Of a stretch of DNA of 64,000 bases, positions 8,750 to 17,721 are shown piece after piece. This DNA is from Vibrio sp. Hep-1b-8. Its GTDB lineage: Bacteria > Pseudomonadota > Gammaproteobacteria > Enterobacterales > Vibrionaceae. The stretch covers positions 1 through 64,000 of the forward strand of contig NZ_QEWN01000003.1 in NCBI RefSeq assembly GCF_006124995.1, read 5' to 3'. The notes below the pieces were generated by a model. That model did no database searches. It worked only from the letters and a program-made list of their open reading frames with translations, and had not been told where the DNA came from. Numbering within the stretch: position 1 is the stretch's first letter; every line of letters begins with the position of its first letter. The position numbers and the translations under genes were made by a program.

Positions 8750-8769
8750 AACCGCACAGTTAGAAATTA

Positions 8770-8792
8770 AAACCTGTTCATTGAACAGGTTT
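8770..8792. terminator. Rho-independent terminator
   Basis: The stem AAACCTGTTC/GAACAGGTTT has a three-base loop followed by TATTTTAA. It lies between the convergent 82-residue protein gene and the RidA gene and can serve both. Confidence 0.85.
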
Positions 8793-8813
8793 TATTTTAA
8801 TGACAAATTAATA

Positions 8814-10079
8814 TCAGTGTTGCGGTGGTGTACCTTCACCATTCGACATCACTACATCGATCTGAACCAAGGCATCTTGTTGAATTGCCGCGACACCAAC
8901 AACCGTTCTTGCGGGTAAATCACCCTCAAAGTAACGAGTATAAACGTCATTCACCGTTTCCAGATCCGCAATATCTCGCAACTGAATGTTGACCTTAACA
9001 ATATCGTCCATAACATGGTTAACGCTTTCAACGATCGCTTTGATGTTGTTTAAGCATTGCTCTGCTTGCTCTCTCACACCACCAGCAACAATCTGGTTTG
9101 ATTGCGGATCTACAGGCAACTGCGCAGCGATATGGTTGTAATGCGAGAATGCGACTGTCTGAGTGTACAATGGGCTTAAAGGCGCCTTCTCAGTATTGTT
9201 TGCACGGATCACAATGCCATGTCGATCTTCGACTTCTTGTGGTGGCGTACCGTCACCATGAGAAACAACAACATCAATCTGAACTAACGCTTGCTGCGGT
9301 AGTTCTTTTGCAGCGGCTACGGTACGTGCAGGAACATAAGCGACAGTGCGAGCAATCGCTGAATCCGGGAAGAAAGTGCTGTAGACTTCATTCACTGCGT
9401 CTAAGTCAGCCAAGTCTTTTAGATAGATTCCTACTTTTACAATGTCGTCAAACGGTACATCAATACTTTCTAGGATTGCTTTCACGTTTTGTAGACACTG
9501 TGCCGCCTGCTCTTTAACTCCACCCGCAATGATCTCACCAGTCAGTGGATTGATTGGTAACTGTGCTGACACATTGTTGTAGTGTGAGAATGCAACTGTC
9601 TGTGTGGATAGTGAGTGCACTGGTGCTTGCTCTGTGTTTCTAGACAGCTTAATCAACGGGCATGGTTCTTGAGGTGCAGTCCCTTCGCCATTAGAAATTA
9701 AAGCGTCCATTTGCACTAGCGCGTCACCTAATGGAAGGGCATCAACTGCAACAACCGTTCTTACTGGTAATAGGTTTTGGAAGAACGTCGCGTACACTTC
9801 ATCAATAGCAGGAAGATCAGACATATCCTTGAGGAAAACGTGAATTTTTACCACATCATCCATAACATGATTGATGCTCTCTACGATCGCTTTAATATTC
9901 TCAAGACATTGCTTCGCCTGCTGCTTAATATCACCTGCGACAATATGACCAGTGTTAGGATCGATCGGTAATTGCGCTGAAATATTGTTGTAGTGAGAAA
10001 ACGCCACACTCTGTGTTGATAATGGGTTAATTGGAGCCAGTTCAGTATTTCTTGAGACCTTAATAATTCCGCCACTCAT
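8814..10079 (-). CDS. Triple-domain RidA/YjgF-family protein
   Basis: A 421-residue chain with three tandem RidA-like domains at about 5-135, 143-283 and 289-421. Each starts with a repeated block (RNTE.AP, then S/YTQ.VAFSHYN, then AQLPI/VDP) and ends with RTV and ALVQ-hydrophobic-D. RidA enzymes normally form homotrimers that hydrolyse reactive enamines and imines from PLP enzymes, with active sites at subunit interfaces, so this is in effect a covalently linked trimer. The substrate-binding Arg is kept (R107, R244 or R252, R391), but the Glu that matches E. coli RidA Glu120 appears as Gln in all three. Domain 2 carries a local duplication, ARTVAYVPARTVAA. It is a single-gene transcript with no signal peptide. 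Confidence 0.9.
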   Translation of the reverse strand: MSGGIIKVSRNTELAPINPLSTQSVAFSHYNNISAQLPIDPNTGHIVAGDIKQQAKQCLENIKAIVESINHVMDDVVKIHVFLKDMSDLPAIDEVYATFFQNLLPVRTVVAVDALPLGDALVQMDALISNGEGTAPQEPCPLIKLSRNTEQAPVHSLSTQTVAFSHYNNVSAQLPINPLTGEIIAGGVKEQAAQCLQNVKAILESIDVPFDDIVKVGIYLKDLADLDAVNEVYSTFFPDSAIARTVAYVPARTVAAAKELPQQALVQIDVVVSHGDGTPPQEVEDRHGIVIRANNTEKAPLSPLYTQTVAFSHYNHIAAQLPVDPQSNQIVAGGVREQAEQCLNNIKAIVESVNHVMDDIVKVNIQLRDIADLETVNDVYTRYFEGDLPARTVVGVAAIQQDALVQIDVVMSNGEGTPPQH

Positions 10080-10552
10080 TTCGATGCTTATCCTTCTATT
10101 AAGATTTATTTATATCTTTATTTTGGTAGGGTTTAGTTTTGTTTTGTTAAATAAGTGCCGAGATAGTATGGCAACAACCCAAACTGGATTGTGACTAAAT
10201 TCAAATTATGATTTCACTAGACATATGCCTAACACTGGATAATTAATCACATCGAGACTAATTATCCGTAAATAGCGACTTTTCCTCATTCCAACGACCT
10301 AATTCACTCTAGTATTGCGTAATAGGTGAATACATACCCATGGTTAAACTTGCTGATATAAGAAGTTTTCGTTCGTTTCTGATAGCGCACTCACAACAAA
10401 CTGACCGAGAAGCCTACGGAAGCGTGTTTCTACTGCTAATTATCTCGCTAGAATTGCATAAACTTTTCATGCTCGATAGCGGTTTTCCATCCGAGCGATT
10501 TGCTGACTATCGATTGTGTTGCTGCATGACTTCTACCGTTCAACCAAAGAAA
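10080..10552. other. Intergenic region, no supported gene
   Basis: This stretch upstream of the triple-RidA gene holds its promoter region. A plus-strand frame from 10340 to 10615 is open but has no domain, runs into the fasciclin gene's 3' end on the other strand and resembles nothing I know. It may be a gene remnant or chance. Confidence 0.4.
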
Positions 10553-10575
10553 AGGGCAAAGCGATGCTCTGCCCT
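10553..10575. terminator. Terminator hairpin of the fasciclin gene
   Basis: AGGGCA and TGCCCT pair around a shorter inner stem (AAGC/GCT). The hairpin sits about 24 bases after the fasciclin stop, on its downstream side, flanked by TTTCTTTGG when read on the minus strand. Confidence 0.65.
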
Positions 10576-10598
10576 GATTAAAGAATTAGTTTCGAGAC

Positions 10599-11096
10599 TT
10601 ACTTGGGTAGAATGACTTGGTCAATAACGTGAATGACACCGTTGCTAGCTTTGACGTCAGTCGCAACCACATTGGCATTATCAACCATGACGTTACCGTC
10701 CACCACTTTGATCATCACATCTTGTCCTTGCACAGTGGTTGCTTTGTCCAATTTGACAACATCAGCCGCCATTACCTTTCCTGCAACAACATGGTAAGTA
10801 AGCACTGCGACCAACTTATCTTTGTTCTCTGGTAGAAGTAACGATTCCACTGTGCCTTCTGGCAACTTAGCAAAGGCTTCATCCGTTGGTGCAAAGACGG
10901 TGAATGGGCCATCGCTCTTTAACGTATCGACCAAGCCAGCTGCTTTGACTGCCGCGACAAGCGTAGTGAATGAGCCGTTTTCGACTGCTACATCAACAAT
11001 GTCCGCTTTCATACCATGGTTGTGTGCTTGTGCTGGCAACATAAACGTGAATAACGCGATTAAAGCTACCGTAAGTGAAATTGTATATTTAAACAT
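10599..11096 (-). CDS. Secreted fasciclin (FAS1) domain protein
   Basis: A 165-residue exported protein. A signal peptide ([16 protein letters not shown], cleavage after AQA) precedes one FAS1 domain with the two hallmark boxes [17 protein letters not shown] and [11 protein letters not shown], and the C-terminal [16 protein letters not shown] at 11096 is chosen because AAAGGA lies eight bases before it and the signal peptide begins there; the open frame extends to 11150. FAS1 domains mediate adhesion or matrix contacts. It is transcribed alone. Confidence 0.92.
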   Translation of the reverse strand: MFKYTISLTVALIALFTFMLPAQAHNHGMKADIVDVAVENGSFTTLVAAVKAAGLVDTLKSDGPFTVFAPTDEAFAKLPEGTVESLLLPENKDKLVAVLTYHVVAGKVMAADVVKLDKATTVQGQDVMIKVVDGNVMVDNANVVATDVKASNGVIHVIDQVILPK

Positions 11097-11278
11097 GAGT
11101 CCATCCTTTAAGTGAGGAGCTATGCTCCATTTAGCTGTTGTCTTGCTCACTAATGTCTACGCAACGGATTTGTAAACAGATCATTTTTATAAATCTCAAC
11201 CGCTAATACTCTAAACAACAGTTTGTCACTCAACTTATGACCTATACTAGAAATGAAACTTGGTAATAGTGTGTGCTT

Positions 11279-12415
11279 ATGGATATAAACTTGTTGCTTA
11301 ACCGCGAATACTTAACAAGCCACGACTTCTATCGTGATTTGATCGACTTTTTGGTTGTAAGAGCCAAGTCGGAGATAGGTTATCTGCATTTCTTTAACTC
11401 AGGGACAGAGGAAATCTCCCTTAATGTTTGGTCTAGTAGCGTGCTAGAAGGGTGTCATTCCAGCCATGAAACACATTACCCTCTTTCCGCCGCAGGCATA
11501 TGGGCAGATAGCATACGAATGATAAAACCTGTTATCCATAATGACTATCACGCCAACTACAGCTCTCCAGATTCTCTACCGGAAGGGCATATTCAACTGG
11601 TTCATCACTTCAGTCTGCCGATTTTACTTGATAAAGAAGTCGTCGCGGTGGTCGGGATTGGCAACGCTTCGTTTCCCTATCAAGAAGTATTTGTTAACGA
11701 ATTTCATCTTTGGATCAACGGGTTATGGCCTAAAATACGGCTCAAGACTCAACAGATTGAATCATCAAGCTTGTCAAACCAACAGGTATTCGAATCTCAC
11801 TCCTCTTACAAAATCATGACCGATATGCTTGGTGCAATTTCAAGGGCGTTGGAGATTCGAGACGAATATACCTCGTCACACCAACGAAATGTAGCCTACA
11901 TTTGCTCACTCATCGCCACTGACCTATCGCTCGAGGAACAACAAAGGGAAGGGCTCGTGATTGGCGCATTAGTGCATGATATCGGTAAAATTGCTATCCC
12001 ATCTCAAATACTCAACAAGGCAGGAAAGTTAATGCCCGCTGAAACGGCCCTGTTGCAAAACCACGCCCAAATTGGTTCGAGTATATTTAGTCACGTCTCA
12101 TTTCCCTGGCCTATCTTAAAGATGATCGAACAGCACCATGAAAGGCTAGATGGCTCCGGATATCCCAATGGCCTCAAAGGATCACAGATCGTCATGGAGG
12201 CTCGAATCATAGCCGTTGCGGACACGTTTGATGCGATGGCGAGTGACAGACCTTATCGCAAAGCACTGGGGGCTCAGCGTGCGATTGATACGCTGGTTGC
12301 AGGAAGAAATACCCTTTACGACCCTTATGTCGTCGACTCGTTGTTAAGATGCCTTGAAGTGGATGCCACGTTAGGCGGCAGGTACACCCCGACTCAACCT
12401 GTCATTTCTCACTAA
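11279..12415 (+). CDS. GAF-HD-GYP cyclic-di-GMP phosphodiesterase
   Basis: A 378-residue cytosolic protein. An N-terminal GAF-like sensor covers about 15-155 and an HD-GYP domain about 178-365. The metal and signature residues are present: HDIGK near 233-237, QNHAQIGSSI, EQHHERLDGSGYP (the GYP motif) and ADTFDAMASDRPYR. HD-GYP enzymes cleave c-di-GMP to pGpG or GMP. ATG at 11279 is preferred to the GTG at 11273. With a GGDEF-EAL protein at 33 kb and a c-di-GMP riboswitch at 14.7 kb it forms part of the c-di-GMP network visible here. Confidence 0.92.
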   Translation: MDINLLLNREYLTSHDFYRDLIDFLVVRAKSEIGYLHFFNSGTEEISLNVWSSSVLEGCHSSHETHYPLSAAGIWADSIRMIKPVIHNDYHANYSSPDSLPEGHIQLVHHFSLPILLDKEVVAVVGIGNASFPYQEVFVNEFHLWINGLWPKIRLKTQQIESSSLSNQQVFESHSSYKIMTDMLGAISRALEIRDEYTSSHQRNVAYICSLIATDLSLEEQQREGLVIGALVHDIGKIAIPSQILNKAGKLMPAETALLQNHAQIGSSIFSHVSFPWPILKMIEQHHERLDGSGYPNGLKGSQIVMEARIIAVADTFDAMASDRPYRKALGAQRAIDTLVAGRNTLYDPYVVDSLLRCLEVDATLGGRYTPTQPVISH

Positions 12416-12541
12416 GGACATATTGCCAATACCGTGCGTTACGCAGTGGACAATGGGATCAGATCCTCTATTGCTCTAAGCGATGTCAAAGAAGCAAAAA
12501 ATAACGGACCCTCAACCTATGTCACTCGCCAGTCTGTTGCA

Positions 12542-13249
12542 CTACCAGGGCAGCACGCTGCCATCGTATGCCCAAAATGCGCCATTATCTTGAGGTGTGG
12601 CTTGCTCTATCAAACCCACCAAGTCTCTGGCCACTCGCTGTGGGGTGAACAATTTCTCTGGCCGGACATTAGCCTGAAAAGGCGCCGATAAGTGCGTATC
12701 GGTGGTTCCGGGGTGAAGCGCAAGTACAGCGCCATGCTTGACCATCCGTTGCCATTCAATCGACAGAGTTTTAACAAACATGTTCAATGCTGCTTTCGAT
12801 GTTCGGTAGCTGTACCATCCCCCCAAATGGTTGTCACTAATGCTGCCTACTTTAGCTGAAATCGTGGCAAATTTAGGCGCGAGACTGCGCTTGAGGAACG
12901 GAGTGAAATATTTCGCTAACAGCACAGTGGGTAGGGTGTTGACAGTGATCACGTGCTGAAAAAAGTCCGCATCCAGTGCATTTAGGTTCTTCTCTGGGCC
13001 TTTGCTTTGAGTATGTAGAATACCGACACAGTTGATCAACCAATCAACATGCTCTATTTGTTCACTCAGTGCCTTCACCTGTTCTTCTTGAGTCACATCG
13101 GTTTGATACCAAATCACCTTGTGATGCTGCCAGCTTGGCGCCTGCTTGTGGTAGGTCGCATGAACTCTTGCGTGAGGGAAACGCTCGACCACCTCTTGGG
13201 TTATCGCTAAGCCGATACCACCATTTGCGCCGACAATCACCACATCCAT
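12542..13249 (-). CDS. Short-chain dehydrogenase (CsgA/C-factor type)
   Basis: A 235-residue classical SDR with the N-terminal NAD(P) motif GANGGIG (about 7-13), NCVG in place of NNAG, a Ser in FATISAKVG and the catalytic pair YSYRTSK (Tyr-x-x-x-Lys). It resembles the C-factor-like SDR often found next to the iron-sulfur photolyase-related gene in marine gammaproteobacteria. Its ATG overlaps the stop of that upstream gene (TAATG), so the two were one transcript. The upstream gene is now broken, which may reduce coupled translation. Substrate unknown. Confidence 0.9.
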   Translation of the reverse strand: MDVVIVGANGGIGLAITQEVVERFPHARVHATYHKQAPSWQHHKVIWYQTDVTQEEQVKALSEQIEHVDWLINCVGILHTQSKGPEKNLNALDADFFQHVITVNTLPTVLLAKYFTPFLKRSLAPKFATISAKVGSISDNHLGGWYSYRTSKAALNMFVKTLSIEWQRMVKHGAVLALHPGTTDTHLSAPFQANVRPEKLFTPQRVARDLVGLIEQATPQDNGAFWAYDGSVLPW

Positions 13250-13566
13250 TACAAGCTCTCCATGTAGTTGATGTAAAGCTCCGCGGTATCGAGTATCGTC
13301 TGTCGCTGCTGTTCATCCATATTATCCTAAGAGCGATAAATCATCGCGATGCGTGGATTGCTGACCAAGCGTTTTTGGTGTTTGTTCATAAAACGCCAGT
13401 AAAGGCTGTTAAACGGGCAAGATCTTTCACCGCTGCGAGTTTTGTTATCGTAATGACAGTCTTTGCAGTAATCACTCATTTTATTGATATACGAACCGCT
13501 GGCAGCATAAGGCTTGGTACCGACAATCCCACCATCAGCGAACAACGCCATACCTAAGTTAGAAGG
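13249..13566 (-). pseudogene. Iron-sulfur photolyase/cryptochrome-related protein, C-terminal remnant
   Basis: This is the last ~100 residues of a PhrB-like bacterial photolyase/cryptochrome with a 4Fe-4S cluster. Recognisable wording includes LGMALFADGG, GTKPYAASGSYINKMSDYC, CKDCHY and CPFNSLYWRFMNKH, which carry cluster cysteines. The N-terminal antenna and most of the FAD-binding part are missing; homology begins abruptly near 13566. In addition a TAG at 13327-13329 interrupts the frame where a Trp codon (TGG) is expected (YRS-stop-DNMDEQ), after which the frame continues to a TAA overlapping the SDR start. The gene is dead by two lesions. Confidence 0.8.
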
Positions 13567-13583
13567 ACAGATACTATACAACA

Positions 13584-13616
13584 GAACCACAATAAGGACG
13601 GAACCACAATAAGGAC
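13584..13616 (+). repeat. 17-bp tandem direct repeat
   Basis: GAACCACAATAAGGAC occurs at 13584-13599 and again at 13601-13616, with a one-base spacer. It lies directly beyond the point where photolyase homology stops, so it may mark slippage or repair at the deletion junction. Confidence 0.8.
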
Positions 13617-13660
13617 ATCAGACGCCATAAAAACTTGGTGACATCAAAGAGAGTCATAAC

Positions 13661-13698
13661 CAAAGGCCCCATATCCTTCAAGGAATATGGGGCCTTTG
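13661..13698. terminator. Bidirectional terminator hairpin
   Basis: CAAAGGCCCCATATCCTT pairs with AAGGAATATGGGGCCTTTG with one bulged base. It lies just downstream of the DUF3820 gene, which ends at 13709 on the minus strand. Confidence 0.85.
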
Positions 13699-13708
13699 CA
13701 AGTCGAGG

Positions 13709-13930
13709 CTATTGAGGTCTTTTCAGTGGTTTAACCACACTGTCGAGGCCTTCAATCTTCAGCGCTAAGCACAACTGCATAAGTTCGCCGAGTTCCCCTT
13801 CAGGAAACTGCTTTTTGTTGGCAAACCAAAGTAAATATTCTTCAGGCAAGTCAATCAATACTCTGCCTGCGTACTTTCCAAAAGGCATTTGCATACGTGC
13901 AAGTTTAATCAAGTTTTCTTTTTCTAGCAT
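13709..13930 (-). CDS. DUF3820 family protein
   Basis: A 73-residue protein matching the DUF3820 pattern: MPFGKYAGRVLIDLPEEYL followed by LWF and a C-terminal GELMQLCLALK helix. This family is widespread in Vibrio and is sometimes described as quorum-sensing-regulated virulence-factor-like; function is unknown. ATG at 13930 begins the family's usual N-terminus (MLEKENLIKLAR); the open frame extends to 14005 but adds unrelated residues and overlaps the upstream regulator. It is probably co-transcribed with that HTH regulator, 71 bases upstream. Confidence 0.85.
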   Translation of the reverse strand: MLEKENLIKLARMQMPFGKYAGRVLIDLPEEYLLWFANKKQFPEGELGELMQLCLALKIEGLDSVVKPLKRPQ

Positions 13931-14001
13931 AAGACTGAATAAACAATGTATTAGAGCCGTAGGGTAACACCGATTATTTAACTCGGATAGCAGTGCCTTA
14001 A

Positions 14002-14358
14002 TCAAACGTTAGGATGGACAGTATGGGCGTACTCAACAACCACTTGATTACCTTCAATATAGGCATTTTGTATTTCACCATCAACGCTCATACGGCTTTG
14101 CAGGTAGACCACTTTTGGACCGTTCTGATTGTCTTCTTTCAATGAGGGGACAACGTTTTGAGGTTCGATGCGTAACAAGCGGCAAAAATGACTAATAAAC
14201 GACATGGTTAACGGCGTCTCGCCACGTAGCACCTGAGAAAACGTCAACTGATTCATACCGAGTTTCTTAGCAAACTCCATCTGTGTCAGGCGCATTTTTG
14301 ATTTCTGAGACATCCAGATTTGATACAGCGCCTCTCGGTCTCTATCTGTGAATTCCAT
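14002..14358 (-). CDS. Cro/CI-type HTH regulator
   Basis: A 118-residue DNA-binding protein. The HTH lies at about 22-65 (RLTQMEFAKKLGMNQLTFSQVLRGETPLT). The remaining ~50 residues have the look of a small S24-like or dimerisation beta domain (QVVVEYAHTVHPNV) but lack visible protease residues. It is transcribed toward the DUF3820 gene and may act on its own promoter. Target genes are not evident. Confidence 0.82.
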   Translation of the reverse strand: MEFTDRDREALYQIWMSQKSKMRLTQMEFAKKLGMNQLTFSQVLRGETPLTMSFISHFCRLLRIEPQNVVPSLKEDNQNGPKVVYLQSRMSVDGEIQNAYIEGNQVVVEYAHTVHPNV

Positions 14359-14684
14359 GTTTGGTCCTTGTGTAACTCTATTTAATTAATTGTCAGTCTT
14401 TTCATACAAGGCGTTGTCAGCGCGGAGTTAGCGAAAATCAAAGGTTCTGTTTCGTCTATGGGCATAGCGCTATTTGATGGAATCAGGCTTACCCGTCAAT
14501 TCATTGACAAAGCAAATCAATCAACTGGAATAAGTTGGTATTTTTAATAAAACGATCTAGGTAAGAAATAGATAATTCTCAAGTCAAATTATCAACGACT
14601 TATTCAATTCGAGAATGCAATTCCATATTCATTCGATTCCGTGGATTTTGCGGATTCCTTTGGCTACATTCTTCCCGCTCAATT

Positions 14685-14787
14685 ATCACTTCAGGCAAAC
14701 TATCCGAAAGGTTAGGACGCAAAGCCACCGGTCTGTCGATGTTTAATGTCTATGATAGCGGGGCTGCCGCTTGGTCTAGTCACCAAG
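14685..14787 (+). promoter_or_regulatory. c-di-GMP-I (GEMM) riboswitch upstream of gbpA
   Basis: The segment contains the GEMM-I core: CACTTCAGGCAAAC, GAAAGGTTAGGACGCAAAGCC (split by the conserved GGACGCAAAGCC block), then CACCGGTCTG, a variable arm and GATAGCGGGGCTGCC closing P1. It lies about 60-150 bases before gbpA, exactly where Vibrio cholerae has the Vc1 riboswitch before its gbpA (VCA0811). A small hairpin CTTGGT/ACCAAG at 14770-14787 followed by TGTTTT may be the expression platform. Binding of c-di-GMP would tie chitin attachment to the sessile state. Confidence 0.9.
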
Positions 14788-14842
14788 TGTTTTCGCGTGC
14801 CGGAGTGTCATCTTAACTGTCAGTTATAAAAAAGGACAAATG

Positions 14843-16306
14843 ATGCACAAACTGCCAAACAAATCCCTCATCGCCCTCGCTTTGATCAGCGTCAGTGGCG
14901 CGAGTTACGGTCACGGTTATGTCTCTGCATACGAGAATGGTGTCGCAGAAAGTCGCGTTGCACTGTGTAAATTCCCAACCAGTGACACCAATGAGAAGAA
15001 CACCAACTGTGGTGCCATTCAGTATGAGCCGCAAAGTGTCGAAGGCCCAGATGGCTTCCCTGAAGCGGGTCCAAGCGATGGCAAAATTGCCAGCGCAGCC
15101 ACTACCCTAGCGGCGGCTTTAGATGAGCAGACCGCTAATCGCTGGGTAAAACGTCCTATTCATTCTGGAACTCAAAATTTTGAATGGACATTTACCGCAA
15201 ATCATGTAACTAAAGATTGGAAGTACTACATCACTAAACAAGAATGGAATCCAAATCAGCCACTTGCCCGTGAATCATTTGATTTAACGCCTTTCTGTGT
15301 GGTTGATGGTGGCATGGCTCAGCCTCCAAAACGTGTCAGCCACCAATGTAACGTACCAACACGTGAGGGATACCAGGTTATCTTAGCGGTTTGGGACGTA
15401 GGCGATACTGCTGCGTCATTCTACAACGTAATAGACGTTCAATTTGATGGTGACGCACCCGTAGTTCCAGACTGGAGTCAGTCAGGCCAAATCAACCCAG
15501 GACTTAACCTAAATATTGGCGATAGTGTCTACACCCGCGTATTTGTTCAAAACGGTGAAAATGTCTCTTACAGTACTGAATTAGTCATAGAAACCGCTGA
15601 ACAAGGTCAGGCAAATAACTGGTCTTACGCGCTAGCGTCTAAGATCAATCAAGAGCAAAGCCAAATTCGAGCTGGTCAGTTGAATGATCGAGGTGAGTTT
15701 ACTCCTGTCTATGGTACAAACCCTGTATACATCAAAGCAGGTTCCGGCTTAAATAGCATTGAGATCGGCTATAAACTTGAAGCACCAGAGCCAGATTATC
15801 GCTTAGATGTTACAGGGCTGGAAGATGAATACCTAATTGGTGATGCCGCAACACAAATCAACCTAACACTTGAAGCAACTGGCGACCTTAATGCAGAGCT
15901 CACTGTGTTCAATCATCACCGTGAACCTCTGGCATCCTACACTGCGCCACTGGCTGACGGAGAACTGAGCAACACGACTCTAACGCTGTCAAAGTCTGAA
16001 GCCGGACATCATATGCTAGTGGTCGTGATAAAAGACCAGCAAGGCAGTGTCGTTGACCAGAATACGCTTGATTTTCACCTGATTGAAGAGGCAACACCAC
16101 CACCATCCGATGCTTATGACTATGTCTTCCCTCAAGGCATGGAGAACTACACTGCTGGCACAAAAGTACTTGCTGTTGATGGTGGCATTTACCAGTGCAA
16201 ACCGTTCCCATATTCAGGTTACTGTGTTCAGTGGTCGCCTTCTGCAAACCACTATGAACCAGCAGTAGGCTCACACTGGCCTTCGGCTTGGGACAAGCTA
16301 AACTAA
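14843..16306 (+). CDS. gbpA: GbpA, chitin-binding lytic polysaccharide monooxygenase
   Basis: A 487-residue secreted N-acetylglucosamine-binding protein that oxidatively cleaves chitin and promotes attachment. After signal peptidase cleavage (ASYG) the mature protein starts with His24, which together with His121 (FTANHV) forms the copper histidine brace of an AA10 LPMO. Two middle domains (about 205-310 and 315-415) follow and a C-terminal chitin-binding CBM73/CBM5-12 domain (about 425-487) with [17 protein letters not shown]. The second of two ATGs (14843) is chosen: AAGGA lies at the right distance and the numbering then matches V. cholerae GbpA, which is about 485 residues. Expression is probably controlled by the upstream riboswitch. 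Confidence 0.95.
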   Translation: MHKLPNKSLIALALISVSGASYGHGYVSAYENGVAESRVALCKFPTSDTNEKNTNCGAIQYEPQSVEGPDGFPEAGPSDGKIASAATTLAAALDEQTANRWVKRPIHSGTQNFEWTFTANHVTKDWKYYITKQEWNPNQPLARESFDLTPFCVVDGGMAQPPKRVSHQCNVPTREGYQVILAVWDVGDTAASFYNVIDVQFDGDAPVVPDWSQSGQINPGLNLNIGDSVYTRVFVQNGENVSYSTELVIETAEQGQANNWSYALASKINQEQSQIRAGQLNDRGEFTPVYGTNPVYIKAGSGLNSIEIGYKLEAPEPDYRLDVTGLEDEYLIGDAATQINLTLEATGDLNAELTVFNHHREPLASYTAPLADGELSNTTLTLSKSEAGHHMLVVVIKDQQGSVVDQNTLDFHLIEEATPPPSDAYDYVFPQGMENYTAGTKVLAVDGGIYQCKPFPYSGYCVQWSPSANHYEPAVGSHWPSAWDKLN

Positions 16307-16315
16307 CCAGTAAAA

Positions 16316-16341
16316 AAAGCGGATGCCATGGCATCCGCTTT
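16316..16341. terminator. Bidirectional rho-independent terminator
   Basis: AAAGCGGATGCC and GGCATCCGCTTT form a 12-bp stem with an A-run on one side and a T-containing tail on the other. It separates the convergent gbpA and D,D-carboxypeptidase genes. Confidence 0.9.
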
Positions 16342-16363
16342 GCTACTTTTTCAATTCAGGGTT

Positions 16364-17530
16364 TTAGAACCATCCTAGAACCAATCGTTTAACCCAGTCG
16401 AGCAACTTCTTGAACAGGCCACCCTCTTCAACATCTTGTTGAGCGATTAGAGTAGCGCTTGCCACTTGTGTACCTTCAACACTGTAGATCACCTCTCCTA
16501 CCGCGTCGCCTTTTCGAATAGGTGCTTCTAGCTCACCTTTGTACTCGATTTCGGCCTTGAGCTTATTAGCATCTCCTTTAGGCAAGGTAATCATTACCTG
16601 TTCAGATACCCCCACAGGTACAGAGTCCTGACGTCCCATCCATACCTTGGCTTCAGCTAATGTGTCACTCAGTTTGGTCGGTGAAACTGTATCGAAGAAA
16701 CGGAATCCATATGAGAGTAACTGTTTACTTTCTGACTCTCGACTTTTAGTGCTGGTAGAGCCCATAACCACAGAGACTAGGCGCATTTCACCGTTGGTGG
16801 CAGACGTTGCCAAACTGTAGCCTGCTCCACTGGTGTAGCCGGTTTTCATTCCGTCAACATTGAGGCTGCGATCCCTCAATAATCCATTTCGGTTGTACTG
16901 CGTAATGCCGTTATAGGTAAAGGCTGTTTCACTGTATAACGGATAGATATCGGGTAGATCTCGAATGATCGCTTGGCTAAGAAGTGCAATATCGCGTGGC
17001 GTAGAATAAAGCCCTTGGCTATCCAGTCCATGTGGATTGGTAAAGGCGGTGTTATCTAGCCCTAACTTTTGCGACCAATTGTTCATCAAGCTCACAAACG
17101 CGTCTTCACTACCAGCCACATGCTCCGCAATCGCGACGCTAGCATCATTACCCGACTGAACGATCAAGCCACGATAAAGATCCATCAATTCAACGTTTGT
17201 TCCCACTTCGATAAACATTTTCGAAGAGTCAGGAAAATTTTTCGCCCATGCCTTAGCACTGATTTTTACCTGATCATTCAAAGAAATATTACCGCTTTTT
17301 ACTTCTTGTCCCGCAACGTAAGCCGTCATCAATTTAGTCAAGCTCGCAGGATTAAGCTTCTGATCGGCATTTTTTTCCACTAGAACGGTACCAGTGTTGT
17401 AGTCAATCAGAATATAGCCTTTCGCTCCAAGCGCAGGAGGATCGGGAATAATTGTCGGGGCAGAATACGCTCCGAATGAGAAAAGAAGTGTCGGAAGAAG
17501 TGCTGTCGATTTTATTAAACGCAATGTCAT
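16364..17530 (-). CDS. dacA: D-alanyl-D-alanine carboxypeptidase (PBP5/6 family)
   Basis: A 388-residue penicillin-binding protein that trims the terminal D-Ala of peptidoglycan stem peptides. It has a signal peptide (cleavage near AYSA), the active-site SLTK with Ser63, SGN at 126-128, KTG at 229-231, a C-terminal PBP5-type beta domain and an amphipathic membrane-anchoring helix (LLDWVKRLVLGW). All catalytic motifs are intact. The symbol denotes the family; Vibrio genomes carry more than one paralogue (dacA/dacC) and this copy may be the secondary one. Confidence 0.92.
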   Translation of the reverse strand: MTLRLIKSTALLPTLLFSFGAYSAPTIIPDPPALGAKGYILIDYNTGTVLVEKNADQKLNPASLTKLMTAYVAGQEVKSGNISLNDQVKISAKAWAKNFPDSSKMFIEVGTNVELMDLYRGLIVQSGNDASVAIAEHVAGSEDAFVSLMNNWSQKLGLDNTAFTNPHGLDSQGLYSTPRDIALLSQAIIRDLPDIYPLYSETAFTYNGITQYNRNGLLRDRSLNVDGMKTGYTSGAGYSLATSATNGEMRLVSVVMGSTSTKSRESESKQLLSYGFRFFDTVSPTKLSDTLAEAKVWMGRQDSVPVGVSEQVMITLPKGDANKLKAEIEYKGELEAPIRKGDAVGEVIYSVEGTQVASATLIAQQDVEEGGLFKKLLDWVKRLVLGWF

Positions 17531-17674
17531 GATATGCGACGTCTCACTTTAGTTAAATATGGTCGGGTTCAGTATAGACAACCGCCCAACAGTTTCAGCC
17601 GCTTTGAAACCAATCGTTACTATTGAGTCATGTTTTTCGCAATTAACGCCGAATCAACCCTGGCGAGAAATAAA

Positions 17675-17702
17675 AAAACCAGCAGTATTAACCGCTGGTT
17701 TT
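17675..17702. terminator. Bidirectional terminator
   Basis: AAAACCAGC pairs with GCTGGTTTT around a ten-base loop, preceded by an A-run. It lies downstream of the 118-residue membrane protein gene on the minus strand, 20 bases past its stop. Confidence 0.82.
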
Positions 17703-17721
17703 CAATTTGTTCACTTTTAAC

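Noticed and set aside
10340..10615. Plus-strand open frame near the fasciclin gene
   Set aside because: No domain, no good ribosome site, and it overlaps the fasciclin terminator and 3' end.
12416..12541. Coding-like residues after the HD-GYP gene (VRYAVDNGIRSSIALSD)
   Set aside because: The open frame continues antisense into the SDR gene and matches nothing I know. It could be a remnant, but support is too thin.
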